Source of the DNA: Bog-473 sp963744935
Lineage (GTDB): Bacteria > Actinomycetota > Acidimicrobiia > Acidimicrobiales > RAAP-2
Direction of reading: 5' to 3'
DNA length: 64,000 nt
NCBI GenBank assembly: GCA_963744935.1
Contig: CAVUVM010000004.1
Location: 1,116,001 to 1,180,000 of the forward strand
A program made the translations under genes and the position numbers. Of the stretch, positions 8,389-16,954 are shown in pieces; the first letter of the stretch is position 1; every line of letters begins with the position of its first letter. Under the pieces are notes generated by a model, which saw only the letters and a list, made by a program, of their open reading frames with translations, was not told where the DNA came from and searched no databases.

Positions 8389-9423
8389 TCAGGCCTGCGC
8401 CGCGTGGGCCCGGTCGATGCCGCGCTGCCGTTCGAGCCGGTCGTCACGCAGCTCACGCATCCCCGGACCGCCGCTCGTCGGAGCCGCAACATCGATGCCG
8501 ATGTCCAGCAGCGAGGCGAGTGTCGCCTCTACGCACGACTGGAGCGCGGCCAAGTTGTACCCACCTTCAAGGAAGAGTGCGAGGCGTCCAGGAGGTGCGA
8601 ATTCCCGGGCGACGCGTGCGAGTTCGGCGTAGTCCCCGCTCGAGAGTTCGAGGTTGCTCAGAGGATCGGCATGGTGGGCGTCGAAGCCACACGAAACCAG
8701 CACCCAGTCCGGAACGAAGTCCTCCATGGCGCCGCGGGCCTCGCCGTCCAGGGCGGCGCGGACAACGTCGCCGGTCGCTCCGGGCGGTAGCGGGAGGTTG
8801 ACGGTGAGTCCGGGCGCGGCCTCACCACCCACCTCACCGGCGCTGCCGGTACCGGGGTAGAGCGGATGTTGGTGGGTCGAGACATAGAGGACATCGGCGT
8901 CGTCCCAGAAGATGTCCTGTGTGCCGTTGCCGTGGTGCACGTCCCAATCGATGACGAGGACGCGCTCTCCCAGTGCCGTGCGCGACGCCGCTGCGACGGC
9001 GACGTTGTTGACCAAGCAGAACCCCATAGCCCTCGTGGCCGTCGCGTGATGCCCGGGGGGACGGATGGGGATGAACGCGAACCCCTCGCCGCGCCGTTCC
9101 AGCTCGGTGAGCGCCTGGAGCCCCGCACCCGCGGCCCGACATGCGGTGATCCACGAGTCAGGACGCGCGTAGGTGTCGGGATCGATGTTCCCACCCCCTT
9201 GTTCGCAGAACACCCGAAGCTCGTCCAGGTACCCCAGCGAGTGCACCCGCGCCAGCTCCTCCGCTGTCGCCGCGCGCGGCTCGACATGCACCACGTCGTC
9301 TCCCAGATTCAGTGCAACCACGCCTTCCATGACCGCTCGAAGCCGTGCGGGCTGCTCCGGGTGACGCGGGCCGCCGTCGTGCTCGGAAAGACCCACCGGG
9401 TCGGCGAGAACGAGCGTGGTCAT
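8389..9423 (-). CDS. Histone deacetylase-fold hydrolase (AcuC/HDAC family)
   Basis: 344 residues, ATG 9423 with a GAGG site. All family signatures are seen: RHPEQPARL near the N-terminus, RPPGHHA with the catalytic His pair (about residue 130), the metal ligands D-x-H in VIDWDVHHGNGTQ, the D in SCGFDAHHADPL, and LEGGYN near the end. Bacterial members deacylate small molecules, polyamines or protein lysines using Zn. The downstream terminator separates it from UspA. Its promoter faces that of the alcohol dehydrogenase across an unusual palindromic element. Confidence 0.92.
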   Translation of the reverse strand: MTTLVLADPVGLSEHDGGPRHPEQPARLRAVMEGVVALNLGDDVVHVEPRAATAEELARVHSLGYLDELRVFCEQGGGNIDPDTYARPDSWITACRAAGAGLQALTELERRGEGFAFIPIRPPGHHATATRAMGFCLVNNVAVAAASRTALGERVLVIDWDVHHGNGTQDIFWDDADVLYVSTHQHPLYPGTGSAGEVGGEAAPGLTVNLPLPPGATGDVVRAALDGEARGAMEDFVPDWVLVSCGFDAHHADPLSNLELSSGDYAELARVAREFAPPGRLALFLEGGYNLAALQSCVEATLASLLDIGIDVAAPTSGGPGMRELRDDRLERQRGIDRAHAAQA

Positions 9424-9470
9424 ACCGACCTCATGCTAGGAGCGACCAGTTCTCCGAACAGGGCCCATCT

Positions 9471-9500
9471 GAGTCGTCCTGAGTCGTCCTGAGCCGTCCT
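9471..9500. repeat. Three tandem copies of a 10-base repeat
   Basis: GAGTCGTCCT occurs twice exactly and a third time with one change (GAGCCGTCCT), head to tail, about 50-80 bases upstream of the deacetylase-like start. Ten-base spacing puts each copy on the same face of the helix, as for a cooperative operator. This could also be chance slippage. Confidence 0.5.
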
Positions 9501-9543
9501 GGCCTCTGGTGTCGCGTCTAGAAGAGAGCGGGGAGGCACTTCT

Positions 9544-9643
9544 CGCTGTATATGTATCCTTCCGAAAACCCCCCCAATTAACGAAGGATATCCCGATATC
9601 CTTCCGCAACCACCCCCAATTAACGAAGGCTGCATATACAGCG
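9544..9643. repeat. Compound palindromic/tandem repeat element between divergent genes
   Basis: Outer arms at 9544-9561 and 9626-9643 are inverted 18-mers with two differences (CGCTGTATATG...). Inside are two direct 33-base units, 9555-9587 and 9597-9629, 30 of 33 identical, each bounded by CCTTC...GAAGG and containing CCCCCAATTAACGAAGG. The junction of the units forms a perfect 9-base stem with a 4-base loop (9583-9604). The element is A/T-rich against its surroundings and sits between the promoters of the deacetylase-like gene and the alcohol dehydrogenase. It could be an operator array, a structured RNA or a small mobile element. Confidence 0.7.
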
Positions 9644-9707
9644 CGATAGGACACCCGGACGGCAGACCTGACGGCACAGCGGCCGACCGCTCCTACGCTG
9701 AGGGGCG

Positions 9708-10718
9708 ATGGCTCCGCTGATGGACGCATGGGTGGTCGACAAGCCCGGCCCGATCGATGCGAGTCCCTTGGCCCGGGTCGAGAAGGAGGTCCCCGACCCC
9801 GGGCCGGGCCAGGTCCGCGTGGACGTGCGGGCCTGCGGAGTGTGCCGGACGGATCTTCATCTGGCCGAGGGCGATCTCCCTCCGCGGCACCAGCGCGTCA
9901 CGCCCGGACACGAGGTCGTGGGTGTGGTCGACAAGACGGGACCCGGCGCATCGCGCTGGAAGGTGGGCGACCGCATCGGAGTCCCCTGGCTCGCCCACAC
10001 CTGCGGCGTGTGCCGCTTTTGCATCAGTGGGCGCGAGAACCTGTGCATCGATCCGCTTTTCACCGGGTGGGACGTCGACGGCGGCTATGCCGCGTACGCG
10101 CTGGTGGACCAGGCCTACGCCTATGCGCTACCCGATACGTTCGACGACGTCGAGGCCGCACCGCTGCTCTGCGCGGGCATCATCGGCTATCGGGCGCTGC
10201 TGCGGGCCAACCTGCCCGAAGGTGGGCGGCTCGGCATCTACGGCTTCGGCGGCTCCGCTCACCTCACCGCCCAGATCGCCCTGGCCCGCGGTGCGCACGT
10301 CCACGTCATGACCCGCTCGCCCGAGGCCCAGCGCCTGGCCCTCGCTCTCGGCGTAGACAGCGCGGGGGATTCGGATGCGGCACCGCCCGAACCCCTCGAC
10401 TCGGCGATCCTCTTTGCCCCCGTGGGGACGCTGGTGCTGCCCGCGCTGGCGGCGCTCGACCGGGGCGGCACCCTCGCCGTCGCCGGGATCTACCTGAGTG
10501 ACGTGCCCCCATTGCATTACGAGGACCACCTCTTCGAGGAGCGCACGTTGCAGAGCGTGACGGCGAACACCCGCCATGACGGGGAGGAGTTCTTGGCCGA
10601 GGCGGCCCGGTACAAGATCCGCGTCTCCGCCACTGCCTATCCCATGGCCCGGGCCGACGAGGCGCTACGCGACCTCGCCCACGACCGAGTCAACGGGGCG
10701 GCGGTCCTGGTGCCTTGA
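9708..10718 (+). CDS. Zinc-dependent alcohol dehydrogenase
   Basis: 336 residues, ATG 9708 close behind GAGGGG. Medium-chain dehydrogenase signatures: catalytic-zinc Cys in ACGVCRTDLH, GHEVVG with the His/Glu ligands, four structural-zinc cysteines in CGVCRFCISGRENLC, and a nucleotide-binding turn IYGFGGSAHL. It matches the AdhA-type, NAD(P)-dependent enzymes that interconvert alcohols and aldehydes. There is no partner gene on its strand. Its regulation may involve the palindromic element just upstream. Confidence 0.9.
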   Translation: MAPLMDAWVVDKPGPIDASPLARVEKEVPDPGPGQVRVDVRACGVCRTDLHLAEGDLPPRHQRVTPGHEVVGVVDKTGPGASRWKVGDRIGVPWLAHTCGVCRFCISGRENLCIDPLFTGWDVDGGYAAYALVDQAYAYALPDTFDDVEAAPLLCAGIIGYRALLRANLPEGGRLGIYGFGGSAHLTAQIALARGAHVHVMTRSPEAQRLALALGVDSAGDSDAAPPEPLDSAILFAPVGTLVLPALAALDRGGTLAVAGIYLSDVPPLHYEDHLFEERTLQSVTANTRHDGEEFLAEAARYKIRVSATAYPMARADEALRDLAHDRVNGAAVLVP

Positions 10719-10816
10719 AGTCGCCCCGGCCCCGGCCCCGGCCTTGACACTCATTTCCCCCCGGACGCGACGAAACGCGAGGGTAAGACTTCAGGAGCGT
10801 TTGAGAGGCGCCGACG

Positions 10817-10892
10817 GTGCCCCAGTCGATTCACGTCAAAGCGCTGTCACAGGGCCCTTGGCGATAGGTCCTGGAGCTCTCGACTGGGGCAC
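10817..10892. repeat. 13-base perfect inverted repeat with 50-base loop
   Basis: GTGCCCCAGTCGA (10817-10829) is repeated in inverse at 10880-10892 between the convergent alcohol dehydrogenase and NUDIX genes. The 270-base gap has no gene. The arms could close a large hairpin RNA or act as a recombination or protein site. It is not a simple terminator, because the loop is long and there is no T-run. Confidence 0.5.
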
Positions 10893-10988
10893 GCACGCCG
10901 GCAGTGCGATCAGGCGGTAGATCGCTACGCCCATTATTCCCGATCCGAGAGCCTTTAAACACAGAATTCCAGGAAATTTTGAAAGGGT

Positions 10989-11426
10989 TTAGATGAGGGG
11001 TTCTACCTGGTCAGCAGCCATAAGTACGGCTACAAGCTCCCTATCTCGGGGGTAGGTCAACGCCCGGAGGGCGTGTTCCAAGCTCAACCACCGCAACTCG
11101 TCTACTTCTTCATTCGGGGTGAAACAACCTCCTTCGGCGTCCATCACCCAGTAGGCGACCGCCTTCGGACGACCCTTGCGATCGAAATACTCGGTGTGGC
11201 CGATGAAACGGATCAGGCGGCACGCCATGCCCGTTTCCTCTCGCACCTCCCGGAGGGCCGCAAGCTCGAAGGTCTCACCGGCCTCGAGTTTGCCCTTGGG
11301 GAACGCCCAGTCCTGATGCGTGGGTCGGTGCACCAGGACGATCTCGAGAGTCCCGTCCTGGCGACGGACCACCAGTCCGCCCGCCGCCTGTACGACCTCT
11401 GTTGGTGTCGGGAGCTCAGCCGTCAT
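10989..11426 (-). CDS. NUDIX hydrolase
   Basis: 145 residues. ATG 11426 (MTAELPTPTEVVQAAGGLVV) is the sensible start; the longer open frame runs through a simple repeat. The Nudix box is complete: GKLEAGETFELAALREVREE followed by TGM. Enzymes of this class cleave nucleoside diphosphates linked to another group, needing Mg. The PKG...W-FPKGKLE style resembles MutT/diadenosine-polyphosphate hydrolases. It is divergent from the CYTH-CHAD gene, another polyphosphate-related protein, so the pair may share a role in phosphate or nucleotide metabolism (inference). Confidence 0.9.
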   Translation of the reverse strand: MTAELPTPTEVVQAAGGLVVRRQDGTLEIVLVHRPTHQDWAFPKGKLEAGETFELAALREVREETGMACRLIRFIGHTEYFDRKGRPKAVAYWVMDAEGGCFTPNEEVDELRWLSLEHALRALTYPRDRELVAVLMAADQVEPLI

Positions 11427-11558
11427 CGCCCGTCGCGCCACTGGTTTCGAGACTACTGCCGCGACTTGTCGAATCCGCGGCAATCGCGATCCGCTTTCGC
11501 ACTGGTAGACCCGGCAGCCGATCGGAGCCGGGGACAAGGCAGGCGTACCGGGCGTCCC

Positions 11559-11612
<54 letters not shown>

Positions 11613-11615
11613 CCA

Positions 11616-13580
11616 ATGTCTCGCCGCAGAGCCCGCTGTAGCCTGCACACAGTGTCCGATGCCAGGGGAAGAACGGGAGAGGCACAGCCGGAGGACCCCG
11701 TCGAGATCGAGTGGCAGTTCGACGCGCTCGACTTACGCCCCGTCGAGCGATGGCTCGCCGCGCTGCCCACACTCGCCACCGAGACCGGTGACCTCGGGAC
11801 GGTGACCGCATTGGCGCGCACCCCGCGTCGCCTCGTCGACTCCTACTTCGACACCGACGACTGGCGCATCGCCCGCGCTGGCTTCGTCGCGCGGACGCGA
11901 CGCCGGGGCCGCCACGACGAAGTGACGCTGAAGGACACGCGACCTGCTGGGAGCAACGGACTGCGCCAGCGACTCGAGGTCACCGAGATCCTTCCGCCGT
12001 CTGGCCTTTCCGCCCTCGGACCCGACGGACCGGTGGGGCGACGCATACGCGCCATCGTCGGTGTGCGGCAAGTGCACGAGGTGCTCCAGGTCCGCACGCG
12101 GCGGCGGCCCTTTGCCTTGCGCATCGGCGGTGTCAACGCCGCCGAGGTGGCGCTCGACGACACGGTTATCGTGGTCGGCAACGGCCAGCGGCCAATGCAG
12201 CTGCGGCGGGTCGAGGTGGAGGTGCTCCCCGAATGGCTCGAGGCGCTCGAGCCGCTGATCGAGCAGCTCCGTACGGCATGTGGCCTGCGGCCGGCGCACC
12301 TGTCCAAGTTCGAGGCGGGTCTGCTAGCACTCGGTCAGGAGATCCCCGGCTCGCCTGACCTCGGACCGACGGCGATCGAAGCCGACAGCACCATGGGCGA
12401 GCTGGCGTTCGCCGTGCTTCGAAGACAGCTCAGCGTCGTGCGGGACAAGGAGCCCGGGACACGCCTCGGTGAGGATCCAGAAGAGCTGCACGACATGCGG
12501 GTGGCGACGCGCCGCTTGCGTGCCGCGCTCGCGCTCTTCTCGGGGGTACTGCCCGTCCGGGCGCAGGTCTTCCGAGAGGAGCTCGGCTGGTTGGGTCGTC
12601 TCCTTGGCGCGGTGCGCGACCTCGACGTGCAGCTCGAGGGCCTGGCCGAGGACGCCGACGCCACCGCCGGTTGGAGCGCCGACGCCCGACCGGAGGACCA
12701 CGACCCGCTCGAGGAGCTCTCGGCCCTCTTGCAGCGCGAGCGCGATGCGGCCAGAGCTGCCATGTTGAGTGGCCTCGACTCGGTCCGCTGGGAGCGTCTC
12801 ACCCGCGGCCTGGCCGCGATGGTGCAGCAGGGGCCGGCGCGCCGTTTGGTGGCGACCCGGACGCCTGCGGTCATCGGGATGCCCGACCTGATCGTCGAGC
12901 GGCACACTGCAGTGTCCAAGGCAGCCAGACGAGCCAAGAAGTCCGGGCTGGTGGGTGACTTCCACCGGGTGCGCATCCGCTGCAAGCGGCTTCGCTATGC
13001 GCTCGAGTTCAGCGCCGAGGTCTACGGCGGGCGTACTTCCCGCTACGTGCGCCAGCTCACAGCGCTGCAGGACGAACTGGGGCTCATGCAAGACGCCGAG
13101 GTGGCATCGATACGCCTGGCCGATCTGGCAACGGGCGCGGGCGACTTGCCGCCGGCAACCGTGTTCGTCATGGGTGGCATAGCCGAGCGGCACCGGCGCG
13201 ACGTCGATCGGCTCCTGCATCGCCTGCCCAACCAGCTGAAGCGGGTGCGCGGACGCGAATGGCGCAACCTCCTCGACGTCATGGAGCGGCGGCGCAACGC
13301 GGCCGAAGCCGCCCGGCCACCACTGCGGAGCACCCTGCGGGCCGTTCCGGTGCCTCCAGATCAGCAAGCGGAGCCACCCGAACGTCCCGACGCCGCCGGT
13401 CCCGGCGCGCCGGCCTCCCCGGCGTCCTCGCTCTCACCCGTGGCGCCCGTCACGTCGGTCACCCCAGTCACCCCGGTCACGCCAGCCACCCCGACGGGAT
13501 CGATCTCGCCCGACCACCCCGCCGCTGTGCCCGGGCTCAGTGCGCTGGCGCCCCCGCCGCAATCAGGCAAAGGGGAATGA
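11616..13580 (+). CDS. CYTH and CHAD domain protein
   Basis: About 654 residues from ATG 11616; GTG 11652 is an alternative, and neither has a clear Shine-Dalgarno. The N-terminal CYTH domain (about residues 28-240) begins VEIEWQFDALDLRPVERW and has the paired charged strands of a triphosphate tunnel (DSYFDTDDWRIARAGFVART; EVTLKD). The C-terminal CHAD domain (about 255-560) has the repeated basic/His helices HDMRVATRRLRAAL and FHRVRIRCKRLRYALEF thought to bind polyphosphate. The tail is Pro/Thr-rich with VTPVTPVTP repeats. Likely a polyphosphate-associated phosphatase or binding protein. It ends 18 bases inside the convergent EthD-like gene. Confidence 0.88.
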   Translation: MSRRRARCSLHTVSDARGRTGEAQPEDPVEIEWQFDALDLRPVERWLAALPTLATETGDLGTVTALARTPRRLVDSYFDTDDWRIARAGFVARTRRRGRHDEVTLKDTRPAGSNGLRQRLEVTEILPPSGLSALGPDGPVGRRIRAIVGVRQVHEVLQVRTRRRPFALRIGGVNAAEVALDDTVIVVGNGQRPMQLRRVEVEVLPEWLEALEPLIEQLRTACGLRPAHLSKFEAGLLALGQEIPGSPDLGPTAIEADSTMGELAFAVLRRQLSVVRDKEPGTRLGEDPEELHDMRVATRRLRAALALFSGVLPVRAQVFREELGWLGRLLGAVRDLDVQLEGLAEDADATAGWSADARPEDHDPLEELSALLQRERDAARAAMLSGLDSVRWERLTRGLAAMVQQGPARRLVATRTPAVIGMPDLIVERHTAVSKAARRAKKSGLVGDFHRVRIRCKRLRYALEFSAEVYGGRTSRYVRQLTALQDELGLMQDAEVASIRLADLATGAGDLPPATVFVMGGIAERHRRDVDRLLHRLPNQLKRVRGREWRNLLDVMERRRNAAEAARPPLRSTLRAVPVPPDQQAEPPERPDAAGPGAPASPASSLSPVAPVTSVTPVTPVTPATPTGSISPDHPAAVPGLSALAPPPQSGKGE

Positions 13581-13931
13581 TTCGGCGTCCTCGCCCATCA
13601 CGAGGCGGGGGTGCTCGGTGAGGACGAAGTGCAGCTTGTCGGTGTCGAGGAACCGCTCGATGTCGGCCCAGATGTCACCGAAGTCAGGCTCTTGCATGTG
13701 GGCGCGGTAGGCGTCCATGTTCTCGAACCACTGCACCGTCACCCCGTCGAAGCCTGGGTCTGCGTCGTCGGCGTAATCGTCCAGCGGACGGGGGTGCTGC
13801 TCGTAGCGCAGCACATGCTGGCCACTCTTGCTCGATGCGATGAGCGGGCCGTGCACGTCGCGCCAGTGCGCGTGGAACTCTGCGGGGGTGAGCCCCTCCT
13901 TGCGACGGAGGAGGCACGTCAGCCTGATCAT
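13563..13931 (-). CDS. EthD-domain (ferredoxin-like) protein
   Basis: 122 residues from ATG 13931. An AGGAGG lies 12 bases upstream, a little far but strong. The sequence MIRLTCLLRRKEGLTPAEFHAHWRDVHGPL is the EthD/REDY dimeric alpha-beta barrel signature, and a second half follows (VTVQWFENMDAYRAHMQEPDF). Family members assist degradative oxygenases or act as small cyclases; the role here is unknown. It overlaps the end of the CYTH-CHAD gene. Confidence 0.8.
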   Translation of the reverse strand: MIRLTCLLRRKEGLTPAEFHAHWRDVHGPLIASSKSGQHVLRYEQHPRPLDDYADDADPGFDGVTVQWFENMDAYRAHMQEPDFGDIWADIERFLDTDKLHFVLTEHPRLVMGEDAESFPFA

Positions 13932-14042
13932 CGGGACCTTTGACCTCCTGTGCCGAGCATGCGAGCACGACGCGCGCACCAGGCGCGCGCTCGCACGTTA
14001 GGCGGTCATGAGCCCTTCGGTGCGGTGGCACCGCCCGAACCG

Positions 14043-15407
14043 CTACGGCAACGTCAAGGAGAGGCCCGAGCCCGAGCTGCTCGAGGTCGCGCCGACCGAG
14101 ACGCCACCCACAGACACCGGTGGCGTGCTCGGCAACGGCAGCGCGGGCAGCGGCACCGTCACCGTCGTGCCACTCGAGCCACCGCCCGAGGGCTTGGTGG
14201 TGGTCGTAGTCGTCGACGTTGACGTTGTCGTCGTCGACCTGCCGGTGGAAGCCGACGACGACACCGAGCCGGACGGCGCGGTCGCGTGGAGTCCCGAGGA
14301 CGACCCGCCGGCCGACGAGAGCGGGCCCGTCGTCGAGCTCGCGGCACCGGCTGCGCCCAGGATCCCGCTCAGGACCGAGCCCGGCCCCGACGTCGAGCCG
14401 GGCAGGCTGTCCGCACCGCCGGATCCGATCGAACCCAACGCTCCGAGCGAGCTACCCAGAGAACTGAGCGACGCCAGCCCGCCCGAGCCCGTTCCCGAAC
14501 CGAGGAACGAGCCGAGTCCGAGCTCCTCGAGCACTGCGGTCGGGAGCCCTGCGGTCGGCAGCGACCCGATGGGCAACAGCGCGCCCAGGTCCGACAGCGC
14601 GCCGGTCACGTCGGAGACGACGCCGGTGAGGCTCGGCAGGAGATCGTCCACCACGCTGGTCGGATCGCTCGAGGCGGACCCGAGGCTGCCCAGAACGCTC
14701 GTGACGCTGCCGAGGATGCACCCGACACCCAGGTCGCTCTCTGAAGTGCAGCCGAGACCGAGTCCGAGCCCACCCGAGCCCGAGCCGACAGCGCCCAGAC
14801 CGGGCTGATTCGCCACCGCGGAGGGCGAACCCGGTACCGAGACATTGTCGGAGCCCGACGTGGTGAGCCATTGCAGCGGGTCGACGCCTTGCGCCAGCGC
14901 GCCTGACGGCGACGAGAACGACACCGCGGTGGCGTCCGCCGGGTCCCCGCCTGAGGCGACGCGGTACGCCTGGTCGACCGCGCTCGCGAGTCCCTGGCTC
15001 GGCCCGGCCGCCGAGGCGAAGGGGTGGGCGGCCGCGGGATTGACCGTGAGGTAACCGCCGAGACCGCCGAGAAAGGCACCGATTGCGGCGCAGGTGAGTC
15101 CACCGGCCCCGACCATGGCGGCGTTGCGATAGCGCGTGAGCCCCCGCGGCCCCTCGCCGTGGGCTGGCCCGTCCTCGGCGGCATGGATCCCGCCGGCGCG
15201 GAAGGCTCGGTGAATTGCCGTCGACGAAAGCGCGTGCTGCGGCTCGGGGACCGATGGCGGCACTGAGGACGGTGCGGCGCTGACCTCGGACGCGCTCGGG
15301 CCGCTGTACGCCTCGCGCGACACGACCGGGACACCGGCCGCAGCATGTGCGCCACTCGAGCCGAACTCGTTGCGCAGCATCTCGTCGTACGTCTGGTCGA
15401 AGCCCAT
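14043..15407 (-). CDS. Ser/Gly-rich membrane-anchored exoprotein
   Basis: 454 residues. ATG 15407 has GGAGGAGGG seven bases upstream. About 95 polar residues come first, then one hydrophobic segment (AAMVGAGGLTCAAIGAFLGGLGGYLTV), then a long low-complexity Gly/Ser/Leu stretch and a Thr/Ser tract (STTTTSTSTTTTTTKP) ending in a Pro/Val-rich tail. This looks like a single-pass protein with a disordered exported C-terminus. No known domain is recognised. It lies 129 bases downstream of the sortase gene on the same strand, so it probably belongs to that surface operon. Antisense ORFs here are shadows of its repetitive codons. Confidence 0.75.
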   Translation of the reverse strand: MGFDQTYDEMLRNEFGSSGAHAAAGVPVVSREAYSGPSASEVSAAPSSVPPSVPEPQHALSSTAIHRAFRAGGIHAAEDGPAHGEGPRGLTRYRNAAMVGAGGLTCAAIGAFLGGLGGYLTVNPAAAHPFASAAGPSQGLASAVDQAYRVASGGDPADATAVSFSSPSGALAQGVDPLQWLTTSGSDNVSVPGSPSAVANQPGLGAVGSGSGGLGLGLGCTSESDLGVGCILGSVTSVLGSLGSASSDPTSVVDDLLPSLTGVVSDVTGALSDLGALLPIGSLPTAGLPTAVLEELGLGSFLGSGTGSGGLASLSSLGSSLGALGSIGSGGADSLPGSTSGPGSVLSGILGAAGAASSTTGPLSSAGGSSSGLHATAPSGSVSSSASTGRSTTTTSTSTTTTTTKPSGGGSSGTTVTVPLPALPLPSTPPVSVGGVSVGATSSSSGSGLSLTLP

Positions 15408-15536
15408 GGAACCGCCCTCCTCCAGTCCAGTGACCCCTCACCTGGGTTCTCACTCTGGAAACGGCACCGCGGCGCCATCCTTGCGGCGAGGGTCATAGGC
15501 CCGATGGCCCCTCGCCTGGGGGGTCGGACACGCGAC

Positions 15537-16730
15537 TCAGCTGAGGACCCAGCTCCCGATGGTCACCACGCCACCGTGAACAGGGAGAACGACCGTCATT
15601 GCGTACTGGCCGGGTGCCGCTCCCCCGCTCAGGGTGACCGTGGTCGTGAGGACGACCCGGGTCGGGGACCCGCCCGCCGAGTCGATCTCGACGTCGAGCG
15701 GGGCGTCGTGGGCGCTCACGGCGGCCCCTTCGAGGGCGGGTGGCGTGGCCAGGCCGGGGGCCAGGGCGTGCCACCAGGCGGCCTGGCGCTGTGCGCCGGC
15801 GTGAAGGCCGCCGAAATAGGTCTCGAGAGCGGCGGCCTCGAGCGAGAGTGGCCCGGGCGACTGGGCGAACGCGACGGACGCGCCCACTAGGTTCATGGTC
15901 CCCATCGGCGCCTCGTTCTGTTCCAACGTGAGCCCCTGCGCCTGCAGCGCGGCCGGCGCGGACGTCGTGTAGTCCGCGGACGCCACCGTCTCGATGAACG
16001 TTGCACCCGGGTTGAGCTTCTTGCCCTTGGTCACCGCACCCACCTCGGCGGCGCGGATCAACAGACGGTCCGGCGTGAAGAACAACGCGTTGGGCGGCCA
16101 GCACGTGTCGAGCACGAGGCTCGGATCAGTCGTGTTGGCCACCGGCGACCCAGCCGGCACGACCTGGTGCGCGTCGACCCGGAAGGTCACTGTGTTGCAG
16201 GCCGTCGCGTAGACGATGGTGTCGCCCGGCGTGAGCGCGTTGAGGTGCACGAAGTAACTCACGTCATGCGCGAGGAAGACCGCCGCGCCGTCGACGCCGG
16301 GCCATACCGACTGCGGGTCGTGCCCGACCGCGACGTTGAGCTCCGCGTCGTCAGTGCCCTCCTCGACCGGGGCCTGCAGACCGAGTGCGGGGATGGTGAG
16401 GATCCCCGACAACTGCCCGGGCTGCACCCCGGCCACCTGGCACGACGCGCCGTGGCTCTGGCGCGCGATCTTCGCCATGGCGGCCCTCTCGCTCGCCAGC
16501 AGGACGGCCTGCGCGTGATGCTGGTGCTCTTGGTGGGCGAACGCGTAGCTCCCGGCAAAAATCGCGCCGAAGAGGAGGATCACACCGAACAGGGTCACGC
16601 CCACCGCGCGCACGTCACGCACGGCAGGCGTGAGGCGAGCGCGAGAAGCGAGCGCGAATGGAATGAGCCGATTGCGGTGACCGGCGTGATCCCACCGGGC
16701 CGCTCCACCCGGGGGCGGAGGCCGACGCAC
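15537..16730 (-). CDS. Class D/E-like sortase with C-terminal extension
   Basis: 397 residues from the first start at 16730; starts around GTG 16625 are equally possible. A transmembrane anchor (VGVTLFGVILLFGAIFAGSYAF) precedes the sortase barrel. The catalytic His lies in FLAHDVSYFVHLNALTPGD and the Cys in LVLDTCWPPNALFFTPDRLL, with the Arg just after (RLLIR). A further 150 or so residues follow the barrel, longer than standard sortases. It should join a surface protein to the cell wall. The surface protein encoded just upstream (16944-18515) is the obvious substrate. Confidence 0.85.
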   Translation of the reverse strand: MRRPPPPGGAARWDHAGHRNRLIPFALASRARLTPAVRDVRAVGVTLFGVILLFGAIFAGSYAFAHQEHQHHAQAVLLASERAAMAKIARQSHGASCQVAGVQPGQLSGILTIPALGLQAPVEEGTDDAELNVAVGHDPQSVWPGVDGAAVFLAHDVSYFVHLNALTPGDTIVYATACNTVTFRVDAHQVVPAGSPVANTTDPSLVLDTCWPPNALFFTPDRLLIRAAEVGAVTKGKKLNPGATFIETVASADYTTSAPAALQAQGLTLEQNEAPMGTMNLVGASVAFAQSPGPLSLEAAALETYFGGLHAGAQRQAAWWHALAPGLATPPALEGAAVSAHDAPLDVEIDSAGGSPTRVVLTTTVTLSGGAAPGQYAMTVVLPVHGGVVTIGSWVLS

Positions 16731-16954
16731 GCTGCATCTCCTTCTCCATCAGTCCTCCGAAGACCTCCGTTCGTCCTGCTGTCTCCGGCGGGACCTATTC
16801 GGAGTTGGGCCCCGAGCGCGCGCGTCGCCCATGGTGCCACCGGGCCGGCCCCCGAGACCGGAGGGGGAACGGAGGAGGTCCCGAAGGCCGGGCCCGGTGG
16901 CGGTCCGCCGCGCGACCCGAAGGGGTCGGTCGACTGAGGTGCCTCATTTGCCAC
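16595..16954 (-). CDS. Proline-rich ORF coupled to the surface protein gene
   Basis: 119 residues. Its ATG at 16954 lies just inside the end of the upstream surface-protein gene, so it could be translated by coupling. The first 45 residues (ANEAPQSTDPFGSRGGPPPG...) are Pro/Gly-rich and protein-like, while the rest is less convincing and overlaps the sortase start in another frame. It may be a small real protein, or the true N-terminus of the sortase separated from it by a frameshift. I cannot decide between these. Confidence 0.35.
   Translation of the reverse strand: MANEAPQSTDPFGSRGGPPPGPAFGTSSVPPPVSGAGPVAPWATRALGAQLRIGPAGDSRTNGGLRRTDGEGDAACVGLRPRVERPGGITPVTAIGSFHSRSLLALASRLPCVTCARWA

Noticed and set aside
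9420..9677. Minus-strand ORF with an internal duplicated peptide (PSLIGG...GRI)
   Set aside because: The duplication only reflects the DNA repeat at 9555-9629; no ribosome-binding site or conserved pattern.
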